A DNA stretch of 64,000 nucleotides from NCBI RefSeq assembly GCF_000204055.1, contig NW_006768771.1:1054612-1118611 (forward strand), written 5' to 3'. Below, in pieces: positions 1-10,965 of the stretch. Position 1 is the first letter of the stretch. Every line of letters begins with the position of its first letter. The DNA comes from Melampsora larici-populina 98AG31. Lineage: Eukaryota; Basidiomycota; Pucciniomycetes; Pucciniales; Melampsoraceae. The translations under genes were made by a program, and so were the position numbers. The notes under the pieces are model-generated. The model saw nothing but the letters and a program-made list of their open reading frames with translations. It searched no databases and was not told the DNA's origin.

Positions 1-628
1 CTGGACTGACTGTAAATATTTATTGAATTTCTCATTCTTTTTTTCATTTGATTTTGATAAGTATTGTGCTTTATTTGAATTATCAATAATCATTGAAGAC
101 TGAAAGTTCTGCCTTGAATAAAGATTGCAGTCTCACATTTAACTTATTACTCTACAAAATTGCCATAATGTAAGGTGGAGTGTGATCTCCACCGTCACTG
201 AATTGAGTCCTTGGCACAAGCTCCAACACTGGGTAAGCTGCGCTGCAACGCGCTACGAGCCAGTTACCCGCGGACGCAGCGGTTTTCCAGGGGGTCTCGC
301 TGTGTCACCACGTTAACGCAGCGGTTTTATGACATATCTATCAACTAAATCCTTGTAGCGCAGCTCCTCAGAGCTGCGTTACGGCCGTTAACAGCTGCGT
401 TTACAGGTTTAGCAGGCACGCTCCGTTGAGCGTTAACAGCTACAGCTCGACCGCAGAAAGCTGTAGCGTGATTGATATCAAAAGGAGAAAAAAGAAAAGA
501 AGGTATACTTAATGACAGTAGAGAAATGTATAAATAGAATAAAGAAAACATAGTTGTAACAGAAAGAAAACAAAATTGTAAAATGAGAAACAAAAAGAAA
601 CACCAAAGTGAAAAATGTTTGAGGTTTA

Positions 629-3600
629 TCAGTTCAGTGGAATCCCCATCAATTTGAAGACCTTCACAAGGTCTTCAAAGCCTGTTCCGAGTTCTACACC
701 TTCTCTTAACCATAATCTGCTTGACACAAGCATCTCGATTGTTCGAGCTATCAAGCTACCTCTACCTGAACAGCAAACATCTGATGCGCAAGAAAAGATG
801 CGCTCGGCGGCGCAAGAAGAGCCTGTTGATGCCAAGTAGTCCCTGGCCATGCGTGTGATCACTTGATAGGTCCTTTCATGTACCTATGTTGAATTAACAT
901 TGAACTTTATTAGTCACCCTGTTGTTTCAAAACAAAATGAAATAGTTAAAGTGAAATGATTTCAATAAGAAAAACGCATTTTCCACCATTCCAAACTTGC
1001 TTTGCAATCTTGGACATCATAATCTTCAGCCTTCATCTTGTCAGTCCCTCGTAAATAATTCTTCAACGCTATATCTTCGGACTCTTCAATCTCGGGTTCT
1101 GATTCTGAGTCGCTGAGAAAGATATCTGGCTTGGGGGAGGAAGTTGCAGGAGTCTTTGAGGATTTTGCTTGTTGGGAAGCAGTCTGTTTCTTCTTAGCAG
1201 GTGCCGAGAGCTCGTACGCGCGATGGAGACGTCGGAAGGTTGCTTCAGCTTTCATAGTCACAGCAGAATCCGCTCCAAACCATTTTACAAAGAATTTGAG
1301 TCTGAAAAATGGATGGAGAATTGTCGCCATGACCAGTGTCTCGCATCCAAGGGCTTCGTTGAGATATTCAACAGTTTTTTCCTTCATCTTCGCAAGCATT
1401 GGATAAATGCCATCGGTCGTGCTGAGCGGCTGGATTTTCTTTTCGAGCGTGTTGCGCAGCTCGACATATTTTGGAATGACCATGCACTCTGTTGGACCAT
1501 CACCTTCCATAGCAAGGGTCATCTTCAAGAAAGGCTTGAGAGACGCGAAATTTAAATTAGATTGATGTGAGAAACAATCATAGATGAGAGAAAATATGAA
1601 AAGAAATAAAGAAGGACACTTACTTCGAGCTCATCGTTGATCTTACGAACTTGAGCCCAGTCAGTGGTTGTCATTTCCAATTCGTGGAAATAGCCATGAG
1701 GCTTTTTATTCTTACAAGCTGACCGATGCTTAGCGTGGACTATATTTAAGTCATCTTGACATAATTGGTTGATGACCTTGAAATAACAAAAGAATATACT
1801 AGAGTCAGTCTATCTATATTTGAGAATATAAAAGGAGATAAAACCACTTACGTCTTGAGCAAGCCATGCTTTGTGACGGCTAACATATTTGATGTTCCAT
1901 CTGATCCCATAGCCCGCTATAAGTGAGCCACTGAAGCCCTTCTGCAAACTTACCCTTTCAAATTCTTTGCGCCAAGCCGCAGATCGAGTAATCCGACGTA
2001 CAATGAAGTCCAACTGAATGTGAAGTGCGAAAACAATCAGTAGGTACACTGTAGCAAGGTGTTTGGATTCTGAACACATTATTACCTTGCGCAAAACAAA
2101 GTCAATGTGGTTTGCTTCTTGACAATGGGTAGGCTGTGCCTCATTCTCTTCGATTGCGAGTTCTGGACACGCCTCTTCTTCAGCGTCAGCCAAGTCCCAC
2201 TCCCCCTCATCATCAAGTTCAGCTGGTACTTCAGGTGGATCTTCCAGATCTTGTAGGTCATGCTCAACATCCTTATCTTCAAATTTCGGATTGGATCGCA
2301 AAGTTTGTTTTGGATCGTTTGAATCCGATGCTGATGCTAGGTGTTCCTCTTCTTCCTCGGCGATAGTTTCGAAAATGGGAAAATTGCCTCGATCGGATTC
2401 CTTTGCCTTCATAGATGGAGGTGCTTTCACACCCAGGGCTGCCAAGCCTGCATTGACAATCAACGCAATCTTGTGGCAAAAACAGAAAATATGCATACAG
2501 TCCGGGTCCCAAGTGTAAGAGGGATGATCTTTACCCAAGAACTGTTTGTGCATCTCTTTCGCCATAGTCTTGTTATTCGACCCGGAATCGGTCGTCTGAG
2601 AAAGCATGTAATACAATAAATAAAAGGTATTAGTACAAATCGAAAAAAATATTAAAAGGAACTTAGAGAACATAAAAGATTAGAAGATACTATACTAATC
2701 TTTTCAAAAAGACCATGCTTGACCAAAATGTTGACCACAGGCTCTGCAAGCCAAGGCCCGTGGTGATGCCATACGATCAATTTGAGGGCAAGGTGACGGA
2801 CTCGGTAGTTCCAGTTGTCATCTATAAAGGTCACAGCTGCCCCTATGAATGTGTGGCAGTTTCCCTTGGTGGTCCATCCATCGTGAACCAGGTTAAACTT
2901 AGACTTGAGAGCCTTGAAGGTTTGAAAAAAGTGGTTTAAACCAACATCAGTTAAACTCGAGATTACCACCACTGTATCAGTCAAACGTGATCATACCTTT
3001 AATCCAGAGAATACATTCTCTTTGAGTGACAAGTTAACCTGTTTTGCCTCGTCGGCAGCCCAGTGTCGACCGTACAAGTGGGTGTCCTTTTTGCAGGTAG
3101 CGGACTATACCTCGTAGGATGGGATGTTTGATTAGATTCCACGGTAGAGCTTGGCGAATGAGCCAAGTACTTATCATTTGGTTGAGGGTGAGGTTGGAGA
3201 ACGTGGAAGATGGGGTGGATACTACAAAGTCGTCCAATGGGCCTTTTGCCTTTGCGTTTGCCTGACGAGTTTCGGCAACTGATGGGGGTACAAGGGTTGG
3301 ATCTTCCTCTTGAGCTTTGAGCAAACCAGGGCAGCCAACGTCCAATCGGCCATCTTGAGTAGAGCCATCTCGATGGACTCAAAGATTGCCAGTAAGGTTG
3401 CTTAAGCTTACTCGGACTGGATCACTCCTGTCTCTCTTGCAGAATCGACACGGGTATGACAATGGGGCCTTGGTTGGATCCTATACCAATCAATTGCAAG
3501 GGCAAGGGAAACATGGTCAATAAAACAAAACAAGCAGAGAAAGAAAAAAGTGTAAAAGGTAAACTAAAATCCAATGAAACTCACGTCAGGTTTGCCATTT

Positions 3601-4138
3601 TTGTCGACTCCGTGGAAAGGTGGATTGTAATAACATCTGACTTTGCAGGCGTCGCTGTCGGGATTCACAACCTTGCGCTTCTTGGCTACCATCTTCTGAT
3701 TTTCCTTGTTGGAATCAGCTCGCATCTCCTCTCTCGTGACACTTCCTCGAGCATGCTATTGATTCAAGTGTGATGAAGATATTAGTTTTAATTGTAAATT
3801 TTGTATAGGATTTAAGATTGGTATTAATGTGTACTAACCTCATCGCTCTTTGATGATTGCTTCTTATGCTTCTTAGCCTTGCCTTTACTTTTCTTCCACT
3901 TGGGAGAAGGTGTCAAGCTACCTTCGGATTCAATCACTCCAGCCACGGATTCTTCATCAGAGGTGATTACCGTTACTGTAGAACCGGTTGACTGTTTCTT
4001 GCGTTTGTTTTGAGACTTAGCAAGGATGATGCTTTCGATTGAGACTCGGCGTCGTAGATCAGGGCTCTGAGGGATCAATCCAGGGTTGCTGGTCTGTTTA
4101 CGAGACTGCGACGGACGTTCGGAGGTTACGGACGACAT
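629..4138 (-). pseudogene. hAT transposase remnant with in-frame stop
   Basis: Exons read leftward from about 4138. They give a basic Lys-rich N-terminus (4138-3824), a zinc-finger-like segment with DACKVRCYYNPP (about 3730-3580) and PCRFCKRDR (about 3440), the RNase H-like core with VHDGWTTKGN (2984-2652) and TTDSGSNN (about 2590), an acidic insertion (2360-2130), and the C-terminal dimerisation region with DYLASTGSSCAAERIFS and RTIEMLVSSRLWL (862-629). These match the order of hAT transposases of the rust type. A TGA at 3379-3381 interrupts the conserved stretch NL*VHRDGSTQ; a Trp codon is expected there, so a single G-to-A change would explain it. The break, and the copia insertion upstream of the first exon, argue that this copy makes no active transposase. 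Intron positions were not all resolved. The reading as hAT is secure; the detailed exon model is not. Confidence 0.8.
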
Positions 4139-4431
4139 GGTACTACTACGAGTATGCTATAGAGTGTAGGAAGTAATGGGCGATAACAAATAAAGGAAAT
4201 AAGCGAAGACGATTTAAGTAGGATTGAGATTGAAAGAGAGAAAAAGACAGCAGTTACCTTGTTGACCATCCAATACCTCGCCATCAAGTCCCTGGTCTGC
4301 GGGTTACGCCGCATGTGTCGATGTGATGTCCAGATTGGGGGAAATAGCATCTGTGCATGTTTGTTTAGTGGCGTATGAAGTGCCAGATTAGGATATATCA
4401 AGGAAGGTGGTGATTCATACAGGTTGGGGAT

Positions 4432-4793
4432 TGTCGGAAAGGAACACTTTTGGTTCGCTGCCAGGGAACTTCACGCCCTTTGCCCCTATCGTAACCAACA
4501 ACCAATCTCGACCAGTCAAACCCACATCTCGATCAGGCCAGTGGTTAACTCAGGGCATGGCCCTGACCAGCAAGGCTGGCTGGGCAGGAACGTATGGACA
4601 TTACGGTTCAGGATAGACACTAGACACATTGTACAATCTCACCTATATATACTACATCATTGTTCGCTCTCATGTTGTCTCTTTCTCTTCACCGATTCAT
4701 ACACTACTTGCTCGCCTTCCTACTTGCTCATTTCTCTCTTATCGTTGTCTCACTCGTGTGTACTGATCGTACGTACCTCTCAGTCCCCTGACA
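4432..4793 (+). repeat. 5' LTR of the copia element
   Basis: The 362-bp repeat starts TGTCGGAAAGG and ends CCCCTGACA. It holds a TATATATA box at 4644-4651, a plausible retroelement promoter. Outside the block 4605-4627 I noticed only two base differences from the 3' LTR. Confidence 0.95.
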
Positions 4794-4807
4794 GGTTATG
4801 AGCCCAG
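4794..4807 (+). other. Primer binding site complementary to the anticodon arm of initiator tRNA-Met
   Basis: GGTTATGAGCCCAG begins at the first base after the 5' LTR. Its complement, CTGGGCTCATAACC, reads as the anticodon stem-loop of initiator tRNA-Met (CAT anticodon) rather than the 3' acceptor end. Drosophila copia is known to prime with such a 5' half-tRNA. The assignment rests on sequence match; primer use is inferred. Confidence 0.75.
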
Positions 4808-4915
4808 AATAAAAGCGTATTCTACAAAAACACGATTTTTTTTTCCACAACATGATAAAAAGTTTTCTTTTCGAGCAAATCCTTGTCCTCGGTCGCCTTC
4901 ATCCTCCCAGCTCCA

Positions 4916-7900
4916 ATGTCCGACGAAACCACTACCCGCGAGCGTAGCGGTATTCCCCTTCTCAAATCGAACAACTTCGCTGTGTGGGAATTCAAGTTGA
5001 AGACACGCCTTCGCGTTCTCAAGATATTATCCATTGTCGACGGAACGGAAGTCGCTCCAGTACCTCCAACCGAGGCATGGAACAATCGAGTCAATCTCGC
5101 TCTTTCGGAGATTGTAACCAAGCTCGACGACGCTAACACAGCTCATGTTTTTGAACACATCTCAAATCCATCGGCTATGTGGACGGCACTTACATCTCTT
5201 CACACATCATCTTCCCCAGCAAACAAAGCTAAAATCTTCGGCCAGTTCCACGCCCTCTCTTGCCCCACCTCTGGTGATCTTAAAACCTTCCTATCCGAAG
5301 TTCGCTTGGTAGACCAACAACTCACCAGGATCGGTTTTAAGCTAGACTCTGAAGTCCTCGCTTACTTCACGCTGTTCAAACTCCCTTCAGAACTTGAATC
5401 AGTCAGGTCGGCACTTCTCTTTGGCGGCAAAGATGTCACTCTCAAATTTGTTTTGGACAGTCTTGACCAAACTTCCTCTTCCTCGGCCGCAGGAGTAACG
5501 GTCAAAAGTGAAACAGCGCTGGTCGCCGCGTCACCGGAACCAGCTTCTACTCGTCCCCGTTGCACCCATTGCAAACGGCTTGGACATCTTGTCGAGACCT
5601 GTTACCGTCTGAAGCCTCACCTCAACCCCAGGAACGCTTCGGCCTCGGTAGCAGAACAAGTCTTCACTGCAAACGAGTCGACTGTCTCTACTAACCTAAC
5701 CATCTTGGATTTGGGGACAACTTCACATATGTTCAACTCCCTCAGTCTCCTTCAAAATCCTCAACCTTGCAACATCAAGATTGGGATTGGCGAATCAAGT
5801 CGGTTCATGACAGCAACGCACATTGGCACGGTTTCTGCCATCTCCTGCTCTGGATCAATCAGCCTTGATCAGGCCCTTTTTGTTCCAGAGCTCTCCCGTA
5901 ATCTTTTATGTTACAGCAAATTTTTCGACAAAGGCTATTCTATTTGCCCCTCAACTGCAGGACGGTTCACTCTGAAGAAAGGCAACCATGTGTTGATTGA
6001 CGGCACTGTCACCGGGAACTTATTCTATCCGGACATCACCTTTTCCTCAGTTGGAACTTTGGGGTCAGTATCTTTCATTGCTCATGGCATCAGGAACTCT
6101 ACCTCCCTTTGGCACAATCGCCTTGGCCACCCCAGTCCATCATATCTTTCCTCCATACTTTCACATATTGGCGCTGGCCCATCTGATGACGTAGTTTGTG
6201 CGACATGTGCAACATCCAAAGCTCACCGTCTCCCTTTTCCTGGCACCCTTCCCCGTCCTCTCTTCCCTTTGGATGTAGTACATTCTGACCTCAGTGGAAA
6301 AATCACTCCTCCCACGTTGAGCGGCTTCAACTACTATATGAAGATAACTGACGGATTTACCTCCTATCGCCACATTTTTCTCCTCAGACATAAGGATGAG
6401 GCCTTCTCTTGCTTTAAATCCTATTCCAACTCAGTTGAAAATTTCCACTCACGAAAGATCAAGAAGCTTGTCTCCGACGGTGGGGGGGAATACGTGAATA
6501 AGATGTTCTCCTCCTGGTTATCCGACAACGGTATTGTTCATCAAATCACGGCTCCGTACACCCCGGAACAAAATGGGGTGTCTGAATGTGGCAATACCAT
6601 CACCGTCGAACACGCTTGTTGCCTACTTTCAACCGCCGGAATGCCTTCCAATCTCTGGGGAGAAGCGTTCACCACCGCTGTCTACCTGGAAAACCGGATT
6701 CCCAGCAAGGCCATCGGATTCTCCACCCCATATGAACTCTGGCACGGCCGGGCCGCTTCTTACGACCACATCAAAACGTTTGGGTGCGCTGCTTTCGTCC
6801 ATTTACCTAAACACAAAAGAGACGGAAAGTTTGGCCCTACTGCCCGACGCTGTGTCCTACTTGGGTTCTGTGAGGGAACACAAAACTTTCGAGTCGTGGA
6901 CCCGTCAAACATGAAGATCACAATCTCACACGACGTCTCGTTTGATGAAAACTCTTTCCCTTTTTCCTCCCTTCAACATGATCCTCAGTTCAATTCCATA
7001 TCAGAACTATTCTCCGATGACACTATTCCGCCTCTCGAACCTTTGAAAGCACCTCGTCGCCTCATTCTTCACGTAGGACCTCCCCCACCTGAAGTACCTC
7101 TCCCGGACTCTCCTATCACCGATTTGTCGGTCTATGAAACTGCTCCCTCTAATCCTTCGACTGCAGCTCCTGCCAGTCCCACTTCTCGTCCTGTCCGCGA
7201 CCGACGCCCTCCCAAACGTTATGGAGAATTCGGTGCATTAGCCTTCAATGTTGAGATCATCCCTCCAGGTGAACCACTTACCTATCGGCAGGCTCTTGAA
7301 TCGTCCGACCATCATCATTGGAAAGAGGCCATGGACCAGGAGCTCCAATCTCTGAACGAATGCAAGACTTGGACCTTGGTTGATCTGCCACCTGGCAAGC
7401 ATTCGATTGGCTCCAAATGGGTATTCAAGATCAAGTACAAATCCGATGGCTCTGTGGACCGCTTCAAGGCACGCTTTGTCGCGAAAGGATTCTCTCAGAT
7501 CCCTGGACTTGATTTTGGCGAGACTTATGCTCCCACCGGTCGACTAGGAACTCTCCAACTTTGTATTGCCCTCGCCTGTCAATTCGGTTGGGACTTTCAC
7601 CAACTCGACGTCGTCACAGCCTTTCTCAACGGCACCCTCGAGGAGGAGATATACATGGACCCCCCTCCCGGCCTGCCCAACTCGACTGGTCGCAAGTGCC
7701 GACTTCACCGCACCCTCTATGGCCTCAAGCAGTCACCAAATCGATGGTATCTCCGGATCAAGGCTTGGATGCTCTCCATGGGGTTCGTGGTAAGCAAGCA
7801 CGACCCGTGCCTTTTTATTCGCATCCGTCCGATCAATCCCTGTCTCGTCTTTATCCACGTGGACGACCTTGCTGTGTTTGGTAAAGACATTGGCTGGTTC

Positions 7901-8830
7901 AAAGATGCGATCAAGAAGGAATTCAAGATGGTCGATCATGGTGCCGCCCACTTTCTTCTCGCTATGAGAATTACTCGAACACCCGACTCTATTTCCCTCA
8001 ATCAAGATCGCTACATCGCCTCTCTTCTGGATCTCTTTGGCATGACTGACTGCAAGTCCGTTGCAACTCCCTTTGTACCTAACTTACATCTCACCCCCGC
8101 CACTCAGTCTGAGATCGACGAGTTTGTTGCTCTCGGCGTCTCATATCGAGGTATTGTTGGGTGTTTGGGGTACCTTGCCCAATGTACCCGTCCCGAGTTA
8201 GCTTACCCCTGCAGTGTCTTAGGTCAGTTCCTTGAAACCCCGGGGATCACTCACTGGTTGGCCGCCAAGCACGTCCTACGATATCTTTCCGGCACTCGTA
8301 ATGTCGGCCTCACCTTTCGTCAAACTTCATCCCCTCTCAACATCGTTGGTTACAGCGACTCCGACTGGGCAGCCTGTCGTTTCTCATGTCGTAGTATGAG
8401 TGGCTACACCTTCGTCATTTGTGGAGGAGCTATCTCCTGGCGCGCAAAGAAACAGGTATCAGTCGCCTCCTCCTCCACCGAGGCCGAATATCGTGGCCTT
8501 CTGGATGCAGGAAAAGAGGCCCTGTGGCTACAACAAATCTTCCATTCCGTCGTTGCTACTCCTTCCAGTCAACCAATCACCCTCTTTTGCGACAATCAGG
8601 CTGTGATCGCTCTCTCCAAATCCGACGCTTTTTCAGCCAACACCAAACATATCGAAGCCCACTTCCACTGGATCCGTGATCAAGTCGCCTCAGGAGAAAT
8701 TACAATCCCCTACTGCCCAACTGCTGAAATGGCTGCTGACATTTTTACCAAAGCTTTAGACCGCATCAAGATGGCCCGCTTTTGTGACCTGATGGGAATA
8801 GGGCCGTGCGCGGCGCCTGCGGCGAAATGA
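4916..8830 (+). CDS. Copia gag-pol polyprotein (1304 aa)
   Basis: A single frame runs from ATG 4916 to TGA 8828-8830; an in-frame TTG at 4883 is not a likely eukaryotic start. Domains in order: a UBN2-type gag (about residues 1-190); a CCHC zinc knuckle (C216, C219, H224, C229); aspartic protease; integrase with the HHCC zinc site (WHNRLGH then CATC) and the DDE core (VHSD, SDGGGEY, NGVSE); reverse transcriptase (FKARFVAKGFSQ, QLDVVTAFLNG, YGLKQSP, catalytic HVDD at 981-984); and RNase H (YSDSDWA, ASSSTEAEY). Copia pol normally has D-S/T-G at the protease site, but here residues 265-267 read D-L-G, and reverse transcriptase has H where Y is usual in YVDD. The second change may be tolerated in fungal elements; the first probably harms polyprotein processing. 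The frame is otherwise intact, which is unusual among the decayed elements around it. Confidence 0.95.
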   Translation: MSDETTTRERSGIPLLKSNNFAVWEFKLKTRLRVLKILSIVDGTEVAPVPPTEAWNNRVNLALSEIVTKLDDANTAHVFEHISNPSAMWTALTSLHTSSSPANKAKIFGQFHALSCPTSGDLKTFLSEVRLVDQQLTRIGFKLDSEVLAYFTLFKLPSELESVRSALLFGGKDVTLKFVLDSLDQTSSSSAAGVTVKSETALVAASPEPASTRPRCTHCKRLGHLVETCYRLKPHLNPRNASASVAEQVFTANESTVSTNLTILDLGTTSHMFNSLSLLQNPQPCNIKIGIGESSRFMTATHIGTVSAISCSGSISLDQALFVPELSRNLLCYSKFFDKGYSICPSTAGRFTLKKGNHVLIDGTVTGNLFYPDITFSSVGTLGSVSFIAHGIRNSTSLWHNRLGHPSPSYLSSILSHIGAGPSDDVVCATCATSKAHRLPFPGTLPRPLFPLDVVHSDLSGKITPPTLSGFNYYMKITDGFTSYRHIFLLRHKDEAFSCFKSYSNSVENFHSRKIKKLVSDGGGEYVNKMFSSWLSDNGIVHQITAPYTPEQNGVSECGNTITVEHACCLLSTAGMPSNLWGEAFTTAVYLENRIPSKAIGFSTPYELWHGRAASYDHIKTFGCAAFVHLPKHKRDGKFGPTARRCVLLGFCEGTQNFRVVDPSNMKITISHDVSFDENSFPFSSLQHDPQFNSISELFSDDTIPPLEPLKAPRRLILHVGPPPPEVPLPDSPITDLSVYETAPSNPSTAAPASPTSRPVRDRRPPKRYGEFGALAFNVEIIPPGEPLTYRQALESSDHHHWKEAMDQELQSLNECKTWTLVDLPPGKHSIGSKWVFKIKYKSDGSVDRFKARFVAKGFSQIPGLDFGETYAPTGRLGTLQLCIALACQFGWDFHQLDVVTAFLNGTLEEEIYMDPPPGLPNSTGRKCRLHRTLYGLKQSPNRWYLRIKAWMLSMGFVVSKHDPCLFIRIRPINPCLVFIHVDDLAVFGKDIGWFKDAIKKEFKMVDHGAAHFLLAMRITRTPDSISLNQDRYIASLLDLFGMTDCKSVATPFVPNLHLTPATQSEIDEFVALGVSYRGIVGCLGYLAQCTRPELAYPCSVLGQFLETPGITHWLAAKHVLRYLSGTRNVGLTFRQTSSPLNIVGYSDSDWAACRFSCRSMSGYTFVICGGAISWRAKKQVSVASSSTEAEYRGLLDAGKEALWLQQIFHSVVATPSSQPITLFCDNQAVIALSKSDAFSANTKHIEAHFHWIRDQVASGEITIPYCPTAEMAADIFTKALDRIKMARFCDLMGIGPCAAPAAK

Positions 8831-9070
8831 TGGCCTCCTTGTAACCTGATCGCATCTCTTTTTTTTTCTCTTTGCATCATGACGATCACGAGGGATCCGA
8901 GTGCGTGTTATCTTGTGTTGATTTTTTTTCTTCTTCTTTCTCTGTTCAAGCTGCTCCACCAACAATCGTTCTGTGATCAGGATGTATGCTGCTTTTCAAT
9001 TTCTTTTTTTTCTCTGCTTTGCATTTCTTTCTTTTCTCTGAGAGCTTGTGAGGCACCCTGTGCATCGAAT

Positions 9071-9078
9071 GGGGGGGG
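9071..9078 (+). other. Polypurine tract of the copia element
   Basis: Eight G residues, preceded by GAAT, directly abut the 3' LTR; this is the expected position of the plus-strand primer. Confidence 0.7.
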
Positions 9079-9439
9079 TGTCGGAAAGGAACACTTTTGG
9101 TTCGCTGCCAGGGCACTTCACGCCCTTTGCCCCTATCGTAACCAACAACCAATCTCGACCAGTCAAACCCACATCTCGATCAGGCCAGTGGTTAACTCAG
9201 GGCATGGCCCTGACCAGCAAGGCTGGCTGGGCAGGAACGTATGGACATTACATATGTAGCTTTGAGTACCGCAATTGTACAATCTCACCTATATATACTA
9301 CATCATTGTTCGCTCTCATGTTGTCTCTTTCTCTTCACCGATTCATACACTACTTGCTCGCCTTCCTACTTGCTCATTTCTCTCTTATTGTTGTCTCACT
9401 CGTGTGTACTGATCGTACGTACCTCTCAGTCCCCTGACA
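9079..9439 (+). repeat. 3' LTR of the copia element
   Basis: The 361-bp repeat TGTCGG...CTGACA is followed by the target duplication GGGAT. Positions 9252-9273 are unrelated to the matching stretch of the 5' LTR (4605-4627), while the flanks on both sides align almost perfectly. Confidence 0.95.
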
Positions 9440-9693
9440 GGGATTTTGACCACGGCACGGGAGCTAACGGTGCCGGATATCGGTGCTACCCGTGCCTACA
9501 AAAAAGGACTTTTTGCCCGAGCCCGTAGCTCTGCGGGGTACTTCTGAAAAGAGCTACGCTCCTTTGTTACGCAGCGGGACAAAAAAACCGCTTGCTCCGC
9601 CGCGCTGCAGCTACGGAGATCTCAGCTTACCCAGTGTTGCAAGCTCTCAAAGATCAGGGGATTTATCTAAACCCCTTGAGTATATATTTACAG

Positions 9694-9811
9694 TACTCAA
9701 AGTTGTGTATAGTTTTTTTGGCGGGGAATTTGAGGCCAAAAGTATAATTTGTTTCTCCCCCAAAAAAAGTATACACAGAAAAGTATACACAACTATACAC
9801 AACTTTGAGTA
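9694..9811. mobile_element. Short foldback element with TA target duplication (mariner-like MITE)
   Basis: CTCAAAGTTGTGTATAGTT at 9696-9714 is repeated inverted at 9791-9809, and TA flanks both ends (9694-9695, 9810-9811). Length and TA duplication fit a non-autonomous Tc1/mariner-type MITE. It contains no coding sequence. It lies 55 bp outside the right end of the hAT element. Confidence 0.7.
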
Positions 9812-9825
9812 CCATAATTATCTAA

Positions 9826-9979
9826 TCCAGCACTTGAGTTGATCAGAAATCAGAAAGCAAGCAACAGATAGAGATAAACGAAATGAAAGAAAGCTACCCA
9901 TACCTGATCCAGCACTTGAGTAAATCAGGAACCAGAAACCAAGAAACAAATAGAGATAAATGAAATAGAAGAAAGCTAC
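9826..9979. repeat. Two diverged direct repeats of about 72 bp
   Basis: The stretch from TCCAGCACTTGAGT (9826) to GAAAGCTAC recurs from 9908, with about a dozen differences. No function is apparent. Confidence 0.7.
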
Positions 9980-10800
9980 AAGGAAAAAATTTAAAGGGGA
10001 AAGTCCAAACAGTTGATGAACCCCACAATCTAAACTCATACTAACTACAAACCCATAATACATGTACACAACACTTCCAACCTTCATTGCAACCAACTGC
10101 GCCATAAGTTCTTTGCTAGATTCCCGTATTTTATGACTACAATCACATTTTTGTATGTATTTTGTGACGTGTCACAGGTGGTGCACGGACCACCTCTGAA
10201 ATTTTAGAACACCTCGATTGCAAGCTTTTTGCAAACGACTGTACATAAATCCAAAGTTACAGACTCTGGGTGACAAAAATGGACATGGCCAAGCTTTAGG
10301 GAAAGTTTGATGATTGTAGTGTTTGCTGCACCCAGTCAAAAAAGTGGGAACTGAACAAAATGATTGAATTTTAGAAGCAGTAGGATTGGTGGTTTTGTAC
10401 TGGATAAAGTCCATTTGTTAAGGGAAAATGTTCTCAAGGGAGGTATTTTGGAAAGTCCTTGATGAAATCTATTCAGAAGTCCAAGGATCTCTTGATTGAT
10501 AGAACATGTGAGGAGTACACGTCTGTCAGGCATACTCTACACTGAGAATGGAGTAGGGACAAAAGTGTGGCCTTCAAGTGGTACACCCACGTGAAGACTA
10601 CAGCTAGTTGACCTCTAGGAAGAGGCTTTGAGGAAGACAAAAGACGACTAAGGGAAGTAAAGACCTAGTATGCTCTAGCCTTGTGAGACTGCAATGGACA
10701 GGCTTTACACTTTGGTAAACCAAAGATCCTGAAGGCTACTTAGACTCCTTACAACAGAGGAAGCTTTGCTAGTTTAAGGTTTGTTACTGGAGACAATTAG
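9980..10800. other. Non-coding stretch, no gene seen
   Basis: Only short, unrelated frames occur on both strands, none with a recognisable domain or convincing splice pattern. The sequence is probably old intergenic or decayed repeat DNA. Confidence 0.5.
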
Positions 10801-10965
10801 GGGATACAAAGTTAAAACTGGGAGTTTTTTCCCAGTTTCCCAGTTTCCCAAATACCGCCAAAAACACAAACTGGGAAACTGGGAGAACATGGGAAAGTTC
10901 CAAACACAGCCAAAAACAAAAACTGGGAAACTGGGAGAAAAATCCCAGTTTTAACTTTGTATCCC
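10801..10965. mobile_element. 165-bp foldback element
   Basis: GGGATACAAAGTTAAAACTG (10801-10820) and its inverted copy ending at 10965 form the termini. The interior is built from inverted copies of CCCAGTTTCCCAGTTT, so the whole unit can fold into a long hairpin. I could not find a convincing target duplication, so the superfamily is open. Confidence 0.7.

Larger units (their letters stand above)
4432..9439 (+). mobile_element. Full-length Ty1/copia LTR retrotransposon
   Basis: Two nearly identical LTRs (4432-4793 and 9079-9439), each beginning TG and ending CA, enclose a primer binding site, one long gag-pol frame and a G-rich polypurine tract. The 5-bp target duplication GGGAT is perfect (4427-4431 and 9440-9444). 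The order gag, protease, integrase, reverse transcriptase, RNase H is diagnostic of Ty1/copia. The element sits inside the hAT transposon, so it is the younger insertion. LTR similarity and the open frame point to recent arrival, although one 23-bp LTR block differs completely between the two ends. Confidence 0.97.
224..9639 (-). mobile_element. hAT-superfamily DNA transposon, split by a copia insertion
   Basis: The 17-bp inverted repeats CAACACTGGGTAAGCTG (224-240) and its complement (9623-9639) bound the element. They are flanked by a direct repeat CAAGCTC at 217-223 and 9640-9646; hAT elements usually duplicate 8 bp, so one base has probably drifted. The DNA next to both ends is rich in short GCAGC/GTAGC-type motifs in both orientations, as expected of subterminal transposase-binding repeats. 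The minus-strand transposase remnant (629-4138) lies in the left half. A copia retrotransposon (4432-9439) sits upstream of the transposase start, separating the coding exons from the right end. Without the retroelement and one copy of its target duplication the hAT element would be about 4.4 kb. Boundaries are direct observation; the superfamily follows from the TIR, the duplication and the transposase domains. Confidence 0.85.

Noticed and set aside
7856..7867. HVDD instead of YVDD in reverse transcriptase as a disabling mutation
   Set aside because: The two Asp residues are kept, and I believe His occurs here in other fungal copia elements, so it is not clearly a defect.
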